Assembly (NCBI RefSeq): GCF_900156155.1
Contig: NZ_FTMD01000001.1
Coordinates: forward strand, 492,750 to 556,749
Direction of reading: 5' to 3'
Origin: Aromatoleum tolulyticum
GTDB taxonomy: Bacteria > Pseudomonadota > Gammaproteobacteria > Burkholderiales > Rhodocyclaceae
Length of the DNA stretch: 64,000 nucleotides
The first letter of the stretch is position 1; every line of letters begins with the position of its first letter. This document shows, one piece after another, positions 28,435-38,100 of the stretch. Position numbers and translations under genes: made by a program. The notes under the pieces are model-generated. The model had not been told where the DNA came from. It searched no databases and saw only the letters and a program-made list of their open reading frames with translations.

Positions 28435-30009
28435 CTACAGCCGCCCCGCCTGGAGCAGCTCGCGCAGGCGGAATTTCTGGATCTTGCCGGTCGCGGTGCG
28501 CGGCAGCTCGTCCACGAAACGCACCGTGCGCGGGCATTTGTAGATCGAGAGGTTGGCCATCAGGGTGTCCTGCACCTGCGTGGACAGCCGCGAATGGCTC
28601 GCCGAGGGCTCCTTCGCCACGGCCACCAGCACGAGGCGGGTCAGGCCGTCCTCCTGCGGCACGCCGACGACGACGGCTTCGGCGACACCGGGCGCGGTCA
28701 TCGCGCAGGCCTCGATCTCGGACGGGCTCACCCACTGCCCCGAGATCTTCAGCATGTCGTCGGCGCGGCCGTTGTGGTACCAGTAGCCGTCGCGGTCGAA
28801 GCTGAACATGTCGCCGGGGAAGTACCAGCCGTCGCGCAGCGCGCGCTTCGTCTGCTCGGGCTGCTTCCAGTAGCCGCTGAACTGCGAAGTCATGCGGATC
28901 GCGATCTGGCCGGGCACGCCGGGCTCGACGATGTCACCGCCGGTCTCGTCGACGAGGCGCACTTCGGCCCACGGCACGGGCTTGCCGCAGGAGCCGGGCC
29001 GCTGCACGCCCCCGTCATTGACGAGGAAGAGGAAGATCGTCTCCGAGGCGCCGATGCCGTCGACGAGGGGCTTGCCGGTCGCTTCCAGCCAGGACTGGTA
29101 CAGCGTCTCGGGCAGTTTTTCGCCGGCCGACAGGAAATGGCGTACGTCGCGGAAGGCCTCGCTCCCCCCTGCCCCTTCGCGCAGCAGGTTGCGGTACATC
29201 ACCGGCGTGCTGAAGAAGATCGTCGGGCGATGCTCTTCGACCACCTGGATCATGCGCACGGGGTCGGGCCAGCCGGCGGCGACGACGACGGTCGCGCCGC
29301 AGCGCAGCCCGCCCATCAGCGAATGGCCCAGCGCCCAGCCGAAGAACATCTTCGAGGTGGCGAAGATGCGGTCGCCGGGACGTACGCCGAAGTACTCGGC
29401 CTCCATGCGCTCGGCGATCAGCACGCAGGCGTGCGCGTGCATCACCGCCTTGGGCCGCCCCGTCGTGCCCGAGGAATACACCCAGAAGGCGATGTCGTCG
29501 GGCGCGGCCGGCTCGGATGCCAGCGTCTCGGGCTGCCCCGCGAGGAACTCGTCGAGCGGCACGCCGCCGCTGCGTGGCGCGGCACCGCGCACGACGAGCT
29601 GCGGCGGGTTCGCGAGCTCGGCGGCGATCTCGTGGTAGAGGTGAGCGAACTCGGCATCGACGAACAGCAGGCGGCAGTCGCTGTCCTCGATCACGTAGCG
29701 CACGTCGCGCGGGGCGAGGCGCACGTTGAGCGCCACGGCGACCGCGCCGATGCGCATGGTGCCGAGGTAGGCCGCCACCATCTCGGGCGAATCGTCCATC
29801 AGGAAGAGGACGCGCTCGCCGCGGGCGACGCCATGCGCCTTCATCGCGTTGCCGGTGCGATTGACCAGCGCATCGAGTTCGCCGTAGGTGACCGAACGGC
29901 CGGCGCCGACGATCGCGGGTTGTCCGGCGAGGCCCAGCGCGAGGGGACGGCCGATGATCTCGTCGGCGGCGTTCATCGCGCCGCAGCGCGCGGTATTGTC
30001 AAAACTCAT
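28435..30009 (-). CDS. aryl-CoA ligase (benzoate/hydroxybenzoate-CoA ligase family)
   Basis: The 524-residue AMP-forming ligase activates an aromatic acid with ATP and CoA. It shows YSSGTTGRPKAVMHAH (P-loop), FATSKMFFGWALGHSLMGG (the region lining the aryl pocket in BadA/BclA), DGIGASE, and GRADDMLKISGQWVSPSEIE. The lysine of ATATGKIQKF near the C-terminus is the residue that GNAT enzymes acetylate in R. palustris ligases. GGAG lies before the ATG at 30009. It is distinct from the BclA at 50.7 kb, so it may take a substituted benzoate. It follows the TRAP genes on the same strand. Confidence 0.85.
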   Translation of the reverse strand: MSFDNTARCGAMNAADEIIGRPLALGLAGQPAIVGAGRSVTYGELDALVNRTGNAMKAHGVARGERVLFLMDDSPEMVAAYLGTMRIGAVAVALNVRLAPRDVRYVIEDSDCRLLFVDAEFAHLYHEIAAELANPPQLVVRGAAPRSGGVPLDEFLAGQPETLASEPAAPDDIAFWVYSSGTTGRPKAVMHAHACVLIAERMEAEYFGVRPGDRIFATSKMFFGWALGHSLMGGLRCGATVVVAAGWPDPVRMIQVVEEHRPTIFFSTPVMYRNLLREGAGGSEAFRDVRHFLSAGEKLPETLYQSWLEATGKPLVDGIGASETIFLFLVNDGGVQRPGSCGKPVPWAEVRLVDETGGDIVEPGVPGQIAIRMTSQFSGYWKQPEQTKRALRDGWYFPGDMFSFDRDGYWYHNGRADDMLKISGQWVSPSEIEACAMTAPGVAEAVVVGVPQEDGLTRLVLVAVAKEPSASHSRLSTQVQDTLMANLSIYKCPRTVRFVDELPRTATGKIQKFRLRELLQAGRL

Positions 30010-30077
30010 GTCTGCTCCAGGACGACCGAAGGGATCCCCGGCGGGCACGCCGGGGAGCAAGGCAGGCCGCACGCCGC

Positions 30078-31109
30078 TCAATTCTTGAGGAGGGCCTGGG
30101 CTTCGGCCAGCAGCTTCTGGCCGTCGTAGCCCTTGGCGCTGACCTCCTTGACCCAGTCGGCCGTGACCGACTCGGACGCCCTCTGCCACTTGCTCACCTC
30201 GGCCGCAGGCACGGTGTAGAAAGTGTTCTTGCGCTCGACGCCAGCCTGCCGCCCGGTCAGCGTCGCGTCGTCCCAGATCTTGCCGGCCCATGCGGAGACT
30301 TCCGGGCCGCTGTTGGCGTCGATGACCTGCTTCAGCTCGGGCGGCAGGCTGTCGTATTTCGCGGGATTCATCGCGAGGATGAAGGTCGTCGTCGACAGCA
30401 GCGGCATCGACGGGTCGGTCTCGGTATGGAACTTGACGACTTCCTGGACCTTCATCGCCGGCACGACCTCCCACGGGATCATCGCGCCGTCGATCACGCC
30501 CTTCGCGAGGCTCTCCGTGACCATCGGCACCGGCATCGGTACCGGGGTCGCCCCCAGCGCCGTGAGCATGCGCGTCGCCAGGCGGGTCGGCGCGCGCAGC
30601 TTCATGCCGCTGAGGTCGGCCATCGTGCGCACCTGCTTCGTCGTGGTATGCAGCGCCATGCCCGAAATCACGTGGAACACCAACGGACGCACGCCCTTGT
30701 ACTCGGCGGTCGCGTTCTTCGTCGCGTAGGTCCATAGCGCGCGGCTGGATTTTTCGCCCGACACGCCCATGAACGGCAGCTCGAAGGCTTCCGAGACGAG
30801 GAAACGGCCTGCCTGGTAGCCGGGCACCGCCCACACGATGTCGGCGACGCCGTCCTTGGCCTGGTCGAACAGTTGCGGCGGCGTGCCGCCCATCTGCATC
30901 GCCGGGTAGATCTGGCACTTCAGGCGTCCGCCCGACTCGGCGTTGATCTTGGCGCACCACGGTTCGAGGAACTTGACCTGCGTGTTCGACGAAGGCGGCA
31001 GGAAGTGATGCACGCGCAGCGTCACGACCTTGTCCGACTGGGCCTGGGCGGCGCCGCCCGCGAGCAGCAGGGCCGCCAGCAGCGGCTTGAGCAGTTTTCC
31101 GGTATTCAT
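30078..31109 (-). CDS. dctP: TRAP transporter substrate-binding protein (DctP family)
   Basis: The 343-residue periplasmic protein has a signal peptide (LLKPLLAALLLAGGAAQA) and the DctP fold. The conserved block is GMKLRAPTRLATRMLTALGATPVPMP, which contains the arginine that grips the substrate carboxylate, followed by ESLAKGVIDGAMIPWEV. It captures an organic or aromatic acid and delivers it to the DctQM permease encoded just upstream. Its place next to an aryl-CoA ligase suggests an aromatic carboxylate as substrate. Confidence 0.9.
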   Translation of the reverse strand: MNTGKLLKPLLAALLLAGGAAQAQSDKVVTLRVHHFLPPSSNTQVKFLEPWCAKINAESGGRLKCQIYPAMQMGGTPPQLFDQAKDGVADIVWAVPGYQAGRFLVSEAFELPFMGVSGEKSSRALWTYATKNATAEYKGVRPLVFHVISGMALHTTTKQVRTMADLSGMKLRAPTRLATRMLTALGATPVPMPVPMVTESLAKGVIDGAMIPWEVVPAMKVQEVVKFHTETDPSMPLLSTTTFILAMNPAKYDSLPPELKQVIDANSGPEVSAWAGKIWDDATLTGRQAGVERKNTFYTVPAAEVSKWQRASESVTADWVKEVSAKGYDGQKLLAEAQALLKN

Positions 31110-31146
31110 CGCGTCTCCTTTGTTGTGGATGGGCCGGCCCGGGCGT

Positions 31147-32478
31147 TCAGCCGCCGAAGGTCCGCACCAGGTACAGCGAGATGGCAGGGAAGAACAGCAG
31201 CAGCGTGATGCGCATCAGGTCGGACGCGAGGAAGGGCATCACACCGCGGAAGGTGTCGGTGAGCGGTACGTCCTTCGCGGCCTTGTTGATGATGTAGATG
31301 TTCATGCCGACCGGCGGATGCACGAGCCCGATCTCGACCACCATCAGCACGAGGATGCCGAACCAGATCGACTTCTCGTCCGGCGTCAGTCCCCAGAACT
31401 CCAGCCCCATCACCATCGGATAGAAGATGGGAATGGTCAGCAGGATCATCGCCAGCGCATCCATGACGCAGCCGAGGAAGACGTAGATCAGCAGGATCGT
31501 CGTCAGCACCAGCAGCGGCGACAGGCCGCTGTCCCTGACCCAGTTCGCGAGCTCGACGGGCATCTGCGTGAGCGCGAGGCCGGTGTTGAGCATGTCGGCG
31601 CCGAGCAGCACGAGGAAGATCATCGCGGTGGCCTCGGCGGCGCCGAGGACGCTTTCGCGGATGCCCTCGCCGCGCATGCCGCCCGTGACCACCGCGAGGA
31701 TGCCGCAGGCCGCCGCGCCGATCGAGGCCGCCTCGGTCGGGTTCGCCCAGCCGCCGTAGATGCCGACGATGACGACGAGGAAGATCAGCGCGACCGGCGT
31801 GACGTTGGCGATCGAGCGCAGCTTCTCCGCCAGCGGCACGCGCGGACCGGCCGGACCGGCCTCGGGCTTGAGCGTGACGATGATGCGGATCACCAGCATG
31901 TAGCCGAGCATCGCGATCAGGCCCGGCAGCACCGCCGCCATGAAGAGCTTGCCGATCGACTCCTGCGTGAGCACCGCGTAGATCACCAGCGGCACGGACG
32001 GCGGGATCAGGATGCCGAGCGTGCCGCCGGCGGCGAGCGCGCCGGTCGCCAATGCGCCCGAGTAGTTGTAGCGCTTCAACTCGGGCAGCGCGACCTGCCC
32101 CATCGTCGCTGCGGTCGCGAGCGACGAGCCGCAGATCGCGCCGAAGCCCGCACAGGCGCCGGTCGAAGCGATCGCCACACCGCCGCGCCAGTGCCCGACG
32201 AGCGAGCTCACGCAGCGGAACAGCGCGCGCGACAGGCCGCCGTGGGTCGCAAACTGGCCCATCAGCAGGAACATCGGGATGACGGCCAGATCGTAGTTGG
32301 AGAGCCGCGCATAGGCGAGGTTCTTCAGCATGTTGAGGAAGGGAGGGAGCTCGCCGCCCATCATCGTCAGGTAGCCGCCCGCGCCGACGATGAACATGGT
32401 GATGCCGATATGCACGCGCAGCACCAGCAGCACCAGCAGGATCGCGAACATCGTCGCGCCGATCGCAATGCCGCTCAT
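31147..32478 (-). CDS. dctM: TRAP transporter large permease (DctM family)
   Basis: The 443-residue membrane protein has about 12 hydrophobic helices and the DctM signatures GQVALPELKRYNYSGALATGALAAGGTLGILIPPS and GCVMDALAMILLTIPIFYP. It forms the Na+-driven transport channel of the TRAP system. Its ATG overlaps the dctQ stop by four bases, so the two are translationally coupled. The C-terminal helices include VEIGLVHPPVGMNIYIIN, typical of the family. Confidence 0.92.
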   Translation of the reverse strand: MSGIAIGATMFAILLVLLVLRVHIGITMFIVGAGGYLTMMGGELPPFLNMLKNLAYARLSNYDLAVIPMFLLMGQFATHGGLSRALFRCVSSLVGHWRGGVAIASTGACAGFGAICGSSLATAATMGQVALPELKRYNYSGALATGALAAGGTLGILIPPSVPLVIYAVLTQESIGKLFMAAVLPGLIAMLGYMLVIRIIVTLKPEAGPAGPRVPLAEKLRSIANVTPVALIFLVVIVGIYGGWANPTEAASIGAAACGILAVVTGGMRGEGIRESVLGAAEATAMIFLVLLGADMLNTGLALTQMPVELANWVRDSGLSPLLVLTTILLIYVFLGCVMDALAMILLTIPIFYPMVMGLEFWGLTPDEKSIWFGILVLMVVEIGLVHPPVGMNIYIINKAAKDVPLTDTFRGVMPFLASDLMRITLLLFFPAISLYLVRTFGG

Positions 32479-33119
32479 TGCACACCTCCGGCCACGACGC
32501 GGAAGCGGCGCCCCGCGATGTACAGGCTGGTGGTCGCGAACAGCAGGAAGGCCGGCACGATCAGCGCGATCGACACCCAGCCCGGCCAGCCCAGCATCAG
32601 CGAGGCCTCGCCCGATTCGTAGGACGCCACCGCCGCAACGCCCGTGCGCCACGCGATCAGCAGAGCGACCGTCCCCATCAGCAGCGCCGCGATGCCGTCG
32701 AGCAGCGAGCGCACGCGCAGCGGCAGCCAGTTGGTGAAGAAGTCGACGCGCACGTGGCCGTCGACCATCTGGCAGTAGGAGAAGAAGGTCGCCGACGCGA
32801 CCGCCGCGCCCATCTGCAGGACTTCGAAGTCGCCCGGCACCGGCAGCGCGAACAGCTTGCGCCCGACGATCGAGACGAGCGACATGCCGACCAGCAGCAT
32901 GAACAGGGTCCCGCCCATCAGCGCGGACGCCCTGCTCGCCGCGTACAGCCGCCGGCCCCACGGCCCGTGCGGCAGGGCTTCGGGGTGGGCGACGTGCTCG
33001 ATCGAGCCAGGCTCGAGCTGCACGCCGGCGTCCGCGTCGATGCCGGGAGCGCCCCTCGGGGATGCCTCCGCGTCTCGCAGCCCCGCGGCTGCGTCCAGAC
33101 TCGCTACGCTTGAATACAT
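32475..33119 (-). CDS. dctQ: TRAP transporter small permease (DctQ family)
   Basis: The 214-residue protein has four membrane helices, with the DctQ core around RKLFALPVPGDFEVLQMGAAVASATFFSYCQMVDGHVRVDFF. The first 60 residues are a long soluble extension (PGIDADAGVQLEPGSIEHV), unusual but plausible. The start at 33119 was chosen because GAGGAGGAGA lies nine bases upstream; an ATG at 33146 falls inside the operator region. It is the first gene of the transporter-ligase unit. Confidence 0.88.
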   Translation of the reverse strand: MYSSVASLDAAAGLRDAEASPRGAPGIDADAGVQLEPGSIEHVAHPEALPHGPWGRRLYAASRASALMGGTLFMLLVGMSLVSIVGRKLFALPVPGDFEVLQMGAAVASATFFSYCQMVDGHVRVDFFTNWLPLRVRSLLDGIAALLMGTVALLIAWRTGVAAVASYESGEASLMLGWPGWVSIALIVPAFLLFATTSLYIAGRRFRVVAGGVQ

Positions 33120-33143
33120 GTTCTGTCTCCTCCTCGATGCGTT

Positions 33144-33165
33144 CATTTGATTGAACGTTCACTCA
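33144..33165. promoter_or_regulatory. candidate TetR operator ahead of the TRAP genes
   Basis: TGATTGAACGTTCACTCA (33148-33165) contains the perfect palindrome TGAACGTTCA and the outer TGA/TCA. It is a shortened form of the motif seen at 35505, 40670 and 40720. It lies 29-46 bases upstream of the dctQ start. Confidence 0.55.
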
Positions 33166-33234
33166 CTACACATGCGGAGAAAATAATGGCCGCGGCGGGC
33201 GCCGCACGACGCCCGCCGCGAACCTTTTCCAGGC

Positions 33235-34413
<1,179 letters not shown>

Positions 34414-34519
34414 CCTTGCGTCTCCTCTCGGGTCGGTGCGCCGCAGGCGCCCGCCCTCCTCATGTTGTCGTCGCTGCGGCGCCCGCTCGGGCGGGTCTGT
34501 GCCGCGTGTGTCTGTTGCA

Positions 34520-34580
34520 CCGTTCGCCCCGAGCCTGTCGAAGGGCATAAGCGGGGCTTCGACAGGCTCAGCCCGAACGG
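34520..34580. repeat. dispersed repeat family A, copy 3
   Basis: An inverted repeat with CCGTTCGCCCCGAGCCTG / CAGGCTCAGCCCGAACGG ends is followed on the plus strand by CTTTTTTT. The gap 34414-34629 otherwise holds no gene. Confidence 0.8.
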
Positions 34581-34629
34581 CTTTTTTTACTCGCTTGGCT
34601 GCCAGGGTCACTGCGACCGGGCGTGCCCC

Positions 34630-35430
34630 TTACATCACCTCGCCGCCGGACACCGAGATCGCCTGTCCGGTGATGGCCTCGGAACCGGGCAGGCACAGCC
34701 ACAGCACCGCGTTCGCGACCTCTTCCGGTCGCACCAGGCGGCCCTGCGGGTTGTGTTTCGCCAGCTCGGCGAGCGCCTCGGCCTCGCTGCGGCCGGTCTT
34801 CTCGCGGATGTTCGCGATCGCGTCGCGCACGATGTCGGTGTCGGTGTAGCCGGGGCACACGGCATTCACGGTGACGTGCTTGTGCGCCACTTCCAGCGCC
34901 AGCGCGCGCGTCATGCCGATCACGCCATGCTTTGCGGCGCAGTAGGCGGAGACGTAGGGATAGCCCTTCTCCCCCGCGGTGCTGGCAACGTTGATGATGC
35001 GGCCCCAGCCGGCCGCGAGCATGTCGGGCAGCGCGGCGCGGGTCGCGAGGTAGGTGCCCGTGAGATTCACGTCCAGCATCTGCTGCCACAGCGCCCGGTC
35101 GGTACGCAGGAAAGGCGCACTTCCCGCCTGGCCGGCGTTGTTGACCAGCACTGCGACCGGGCCGAGGCGGCGCGCGGCGGAGGCGAAGGCCGCGACGACC
35201 GAGGCCTCGTCGGCGACGTCGACCGCCTCGCACTGCACTTCGCAGGACTCGCCACCGACGGCGCGCAGCGCCGCGGCGCGCTCCTCGAGCTGCCCGAGGG
35301 AGCGCCCCATCAGCGTGAGCTTCGCCCCCTGCCCGGCCAGCGCTGCGGCGATCGCGGCACCGATGCCACGGCCGCCGCCGGTGATCACAGCGTGTTTGCC
35401 TGAGAGCGCACGACCCGATTCTGTCGCCAT
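34630..35430 (-). CDS. short-chain dehydrogenase/reductase
   Basis: The 266-residue SDR has TGGGRGIGAAIA, NNAGQAG, the catalytic STAGEKGYPYVSAYCAAKHG (Ser, Tyr-x-x-x-Lys) and VCPGYTDTDIV. The R after strand 2 (MGRSLGQ) is compatible with NADP, unlike the SDR at 27.2 kb. GGAGGAAGTG before the ATG is a strong ribosome site. A long-form operator overlaps its promoter region. It probably acts on a cyclic hydroxyacyl-CoA or ketoacyl-CoA; the two SDRs take the place that zinc- or Had-type dehydrogenases have in known benzoyl-CoA pathways. Confidence 0.85.
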   Translation of the reverse strand: MATESGRALSGKHAVITGGGRGIGAAIAAALAGQGAKLTLMGRSLGQLEERAAALRAVGGESCEVQCEAVDVADEASVVAAFASAARRLGPVAVLVNNAGQAGSAPFLRTDRALWQQMLDVNLTGTYLATRAALPDMLAAGWGRIINVASTAGEKGYPYVSAYCAAKHGVIGMTRALALEVAHKHVTVNAVCPGYTDTDIVRDAIANIREKTGRSEAEALAELAKHNPQGRLVRPEEVANAVLWLCLPGSEAITGQAISVSGGEVM

Positions 35431-35504
35431 CACTTCCTCCAACTTCGGTTGCCCTGCTGGGCGAGCTCGCCGCGTTTCCGATACGGTAGTGCGTCGCGAC
35501 TCGT

Positions 35505-35526
35505 TGAATGAATACTCGTTCATTTT
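35505..35526. promoter_or_regulatory. candidate TetR operator (long form) at the second SDR promoter
   Basis: TGAATGAA-TACTCG-TTCATTTT matches TGAnTGAA-N6-TTCAnT. On the minus strand TTGACC (35535-35540) stands about 17 bases before GAGTAT within the palindrome, so a repressor bound here would block the promoter. Confidence 0.6.
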
Positions 35527-35700
35527 GCTTTGAAGGTCAACGGGAATCTGCCTGTTCGTCGCGGCGGAATTCCCGTTGCCACACGCGGCGTTCACCGGCG
35601 TGAAAAGGCGTTCATGCCCGCCGCCCGCACGCGCGCCTCGCCACAAAAAGCGAGGCCGGAAATCCGGCCTCTGCCGCGTTCGGCGGTCCTGCGTGCCGCC

Positions 35701-36153
35701 TCAGGCCAGCTCGTATTCCAGGTTGACGCGCTTCGACGGGGCGAAGCGCTGGCGCGCGAAGAAGCGCGCCAGTGCGAAGTTGTCCCAGTTCACCGAGGTG
35801 TACACCTTCTTCACGCCAGCGGCCTTCATGTTGGTCATGAACTGGTCCAACAGTTCGCTGCCGACCCCGTGTGCCTGCAGCTCAGGATCCACGCCAATGG
35901 TGTCGATCGTCGCAGAGGTCTCGGGAATGCCGAACTCGCCGAAATAGACGTCGCCCATGACGAAACCGGCGAGGCGGCCGTCGATCTCGCAAACGAGCGA
36001 CACGTTGATGTTGTGATTCGGGTTCAGCATCGCCTCGATCTTGCGCGTGTAGTACTCGCGCCGGTTCTGCTTCGAGGCTACCTGGTCGATGCGGACGATC
36101 GCGTCCAGATCGTCCTTCCTGAGCACCCGCATGACCCGCTTCTGGTTCGCCAT
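35701..36153 (-). CDS. GNAT-family N-acetyltransferase
   Basis: The 150-residue protein is a single GNAT domain. SLVCEIDGRLAGFVMGDVYFGEFGIPETSATIDTIGVDPELQAHGVGSELLDQFM contains motif A with the acetyl-CoA loop (Q/RxxGxG as QAHGVG). Its start is 48 bases downstream of the bzdQ-like stop on the same strand, so it is probably the last gene of the reductase transcript. In R. palustris, acetyltransferases modify aryl-CoA ligases (Pat, KatA) or regulator ligands (BadL). A similar control role is inferred here, not shown. Confidence 0.85.
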   Translation of the reverse strand: MANQKRVMRVLRKDDLDAIVRIDQVASKQNRREYYTRKIEAMLNPNHNINVSLVCEIDGRLAGFVMGDVYFGEFGIPETSATIDTIGVDPELQAHGVGSELLDQFMTNMKAAGVKKVYTSVNWDNFALARFFARQRFAPSKRVNLEYELA

Positions 36154-36201
36154 GTGTCTTTCCTCCGTGGATGGCGCGCCCGGGCCGGGCGCGCCTCAAG
36201 C

Positions 36202-37119
36202 TCAGGCCTTGGTGGCCTGCTTCTGCATCAGTGTGTAGCCGAACAGTGCCGCGCCGAGCGCGCCCGCGATCTGGCTGTCGATCTTGGTATCGACCTGTTT
36301 GATGCCCAGCAGCCGCTCGATCCGCTTCACGACGCCCGGGTTCTTCGCGATGCCGCCGGTGATGAAGAAGCCTTCCTCGACACCGATCCGCTCCAGCAGG
36401 CTCACGACGCGCTCGGCCATCGCCTGGCAGTAAGCCGCGATCACCATGTTCTTCGTGTAGCCGGCCTTCAGCAGACCCAGCGCTTCGGACTTCGCGAACA
36501 CCACGCAGATCGACGACACCGCTTCCGGTTCGGTTTCGACGTCGAACGAACGCGGGCCCAGTTCGGCGATGGGGATCTGCATCAGGTCGGAGATGACTTC
36601 CATGCCGCGACCGGTACCGGCTGCGCACTTGTCGTTCATCAGGAAGTTCGTGACCTTGCCCTTCTCGTCGCAGTGGATGGCCTTGCAGTCCTGGCCGCCC
36701 ATGTCGAGGATGGTGCGCACCTGGTTGCCGCCCATGTAGTTCGCGCCGCGGGCATGGCAGGCGATCTCGGTGATCGCCTTGTGGGCAAAGGGCACGTTCA
36801 CCCGGCCGTAGCCGGTGCCGACGACATAGTTGATGTCCTCGAGCTTCATGCCGATCTTGTCCATGATGCCCTGCAGGGCGTTCTTGGCCGAGTCCGGCGA
36901 GTTGTTGCCGGTGCGCATGCTGTTGTAGCCGTACAGCTCGCCGTCACAGACCAGCACCGCCTGCGAGGACACCGAGCCGACGTCGATGCCGCAGGTGATG
37001 ATCTTGGCGTCCTTCCAGTTCTTGGTCTCGTCGTACCAGGTGTTTTCCTGCCAGCGCCAGAATTCCTTCTTCTCGGGGGTGGCCGTGGCCAGCTTTGCTT
37101 CGTCGATTCCTGCATTCAT
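36202..37119 (-). CDS. bzdQ: benzoyl-CoA reductase ATPase subunit (BzdQ/BcrA type)
   Basis: The 305-residue BadF/BadG/BcrA/BcrD-family ATPase has the actin-fold phosphate loops GIDVGSVSSQAVLV and LDMGGQDCKAI. The cysteine region DKCAAGTGRGMEVI and a second cysteine in SICVVFAKSE supply the [4Fe-4S] cluster shared with its partner subunit. ITGGIAKNPGVVKRIE forms the adenine pocket. It couples ATP hydrolysis to low-potential electron transfer onto the aromatic ring. A roughly 40-residue N-terminal lead (EFWRWQENTWYDETKNWKDAK) precedes the fold. Gene order N-O-P-Q matches bzd rather than mbd or bcr clusters. Confidence 0.87.
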   Translation of the reverse strand: MNAGIDEAKLATATPEKKEFWRWQENTWYDETKNWKDAKIITCGIDVGSVSSQAVLVCDGELYGYNSMRTGNNSPDSAKNALQGIMDKIGMKLEDINYVVGTGYGRVNVPFAHKAITEIACHARGANYMGGNQVRTILDMGGQDCKAIHCDEKGKVTNFLMNDKCAAGTGRGMEVISDLMQIPIAELGPRSFDVETEPEAVSSICVVFAKSEALGLLKAGYTKNMVIAAYCQAMAERVVSLLERIGVEEGFFITGGIAKNPGVVKRIERLLGIKQVDTKIDSQIAGALGAALFGYTLMQKQATKA

Positions 37120-37150
37120 TTGCGTGCTCCTCGATTCATGTCCGGTCGGT

Positions 37151-37960
37151 TCAGTGCAGGCGCTCGGCCGCGATCAGCGCGCAACCCAGCGCGCTGGCGA
37201 ATTCGGGCAGTTCGGGCAGCAGCACCTCGTCCACCTCCATCGCGTTCTTCAGCGACTGGACGAAACCGGGGTTGTGGCCCATGCCGCCGATCAGCACGAC
37301 GTTGCCTTCGATGCCGACGCGACGGACCATCGCGCACACGCGGCTCGCCACCGCATCCAGCACCGCCTTGGCGATGTCTTCCTTGGGCGTCGAGGAGTGG
37401 ATCAGCGACACCACTTCGGACTCCGCGAACACCGTGCATTGCGCGTTCATCGGGATGCTCTTGTCCGACTTCAAGCTCGCCTCGCCGAACTCCTTGAGCG
37501 ACAGCTGCAGCGCGCGGCTCATCGCCTCGGCGAAGGAGCCGGCGCCGGCGGCGCACTTCTCGTTGCCGGCGAAGTCGATCGCTTTGCCGTCCGAGTCGGT
37601 CTTGATGCCGCGACCTTCCTCGGCACCGACGTCCACCACGGTGCGGGCCTGCGGATACATGTACACGGCGCCGCGCGCCCCCGCCGTCATCTCGGTGACG
37701 CCTTCGGTCGCGAAGGCGACCTGGCTGCGGCCTGCGCCGGTGGCGAACACCGACTTCACCTGGTCGCGGCTCACGCCCGCCGCCTTCAACGCATCGTCGT
37801 AGGCCCGTTCGGCGGCCTGGTCCGCATCGAGGTCGCCCGGCAGCATCATGTGCGCCTTCTTGACGAACAGCTGCGGCTTGCCTTCCAGGTCCAGCTCTTC
37901 GAGCAGCACGACCTTCACGCTGCGCGAACCCATGTCGATTCCTGCTGTGATCATCTTCAT
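37151..37960 (-). CDS. bzdP: benzoyl-CoA reductase ATPase subunit (BzdP/BcrD type)
   Basis: The 269-residue partner ATPase has GIDMGSRSVKVVLL, VDVGAEEGRGIK, EKCAAGAGSFAEAM, CTVFAESEVVSLIHSS and IGGMGHNPGFVQSLK. The two cysteines (in CAAGAG and CTVFAE) match those in the bzdQ-like subunit, so the inter-subunit iron-sulfur cluster can form. The ATG at 37960 was chosen because GATGAGGA precedes it; an in-frame ATG 69 bases earlier gives an unrelated leader. It lies 31 bases upstream of the bzdQ-like gene. Confidence 0.87.
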   Translation of the reverse strand: MKMITAGIDMGSRSVKVVLLEELDLEGKPQLFVKKAHMMLPGDLDADQAAERAYDDALKAAGVSRDQVKSVFATGAGRSQVAFATEGVTEMTAGARGAVYMYPQARTVVDVGAEEGRGIKTDSDGKAIDFAGNEKCAAGAGSFAEAMSRALQLSLKEFGEASLKSDKSIPMNAQCTVFAESEVVSLIHSSTPKEDIAKAVLDAVASRVCAMVRRVGIEGNVVLIGGMGHNPGFVQSLKNAMEVDEVLLPELPEFASALGCALIAAERLH

Positions 37961-38100
37961 GTCCTCATCTCGTTGCCATTGCTTGTACGCGTCTTGCGGG
38001 CGCGCGCCGACACCGGTAGCCGGTTCCATGACGGAAGGCGGCCCCGGGCGGCGGCGGCGCAGGGCCGCTCTCTATCGGTTTTTTGGGGGTGCGCTGCGGA

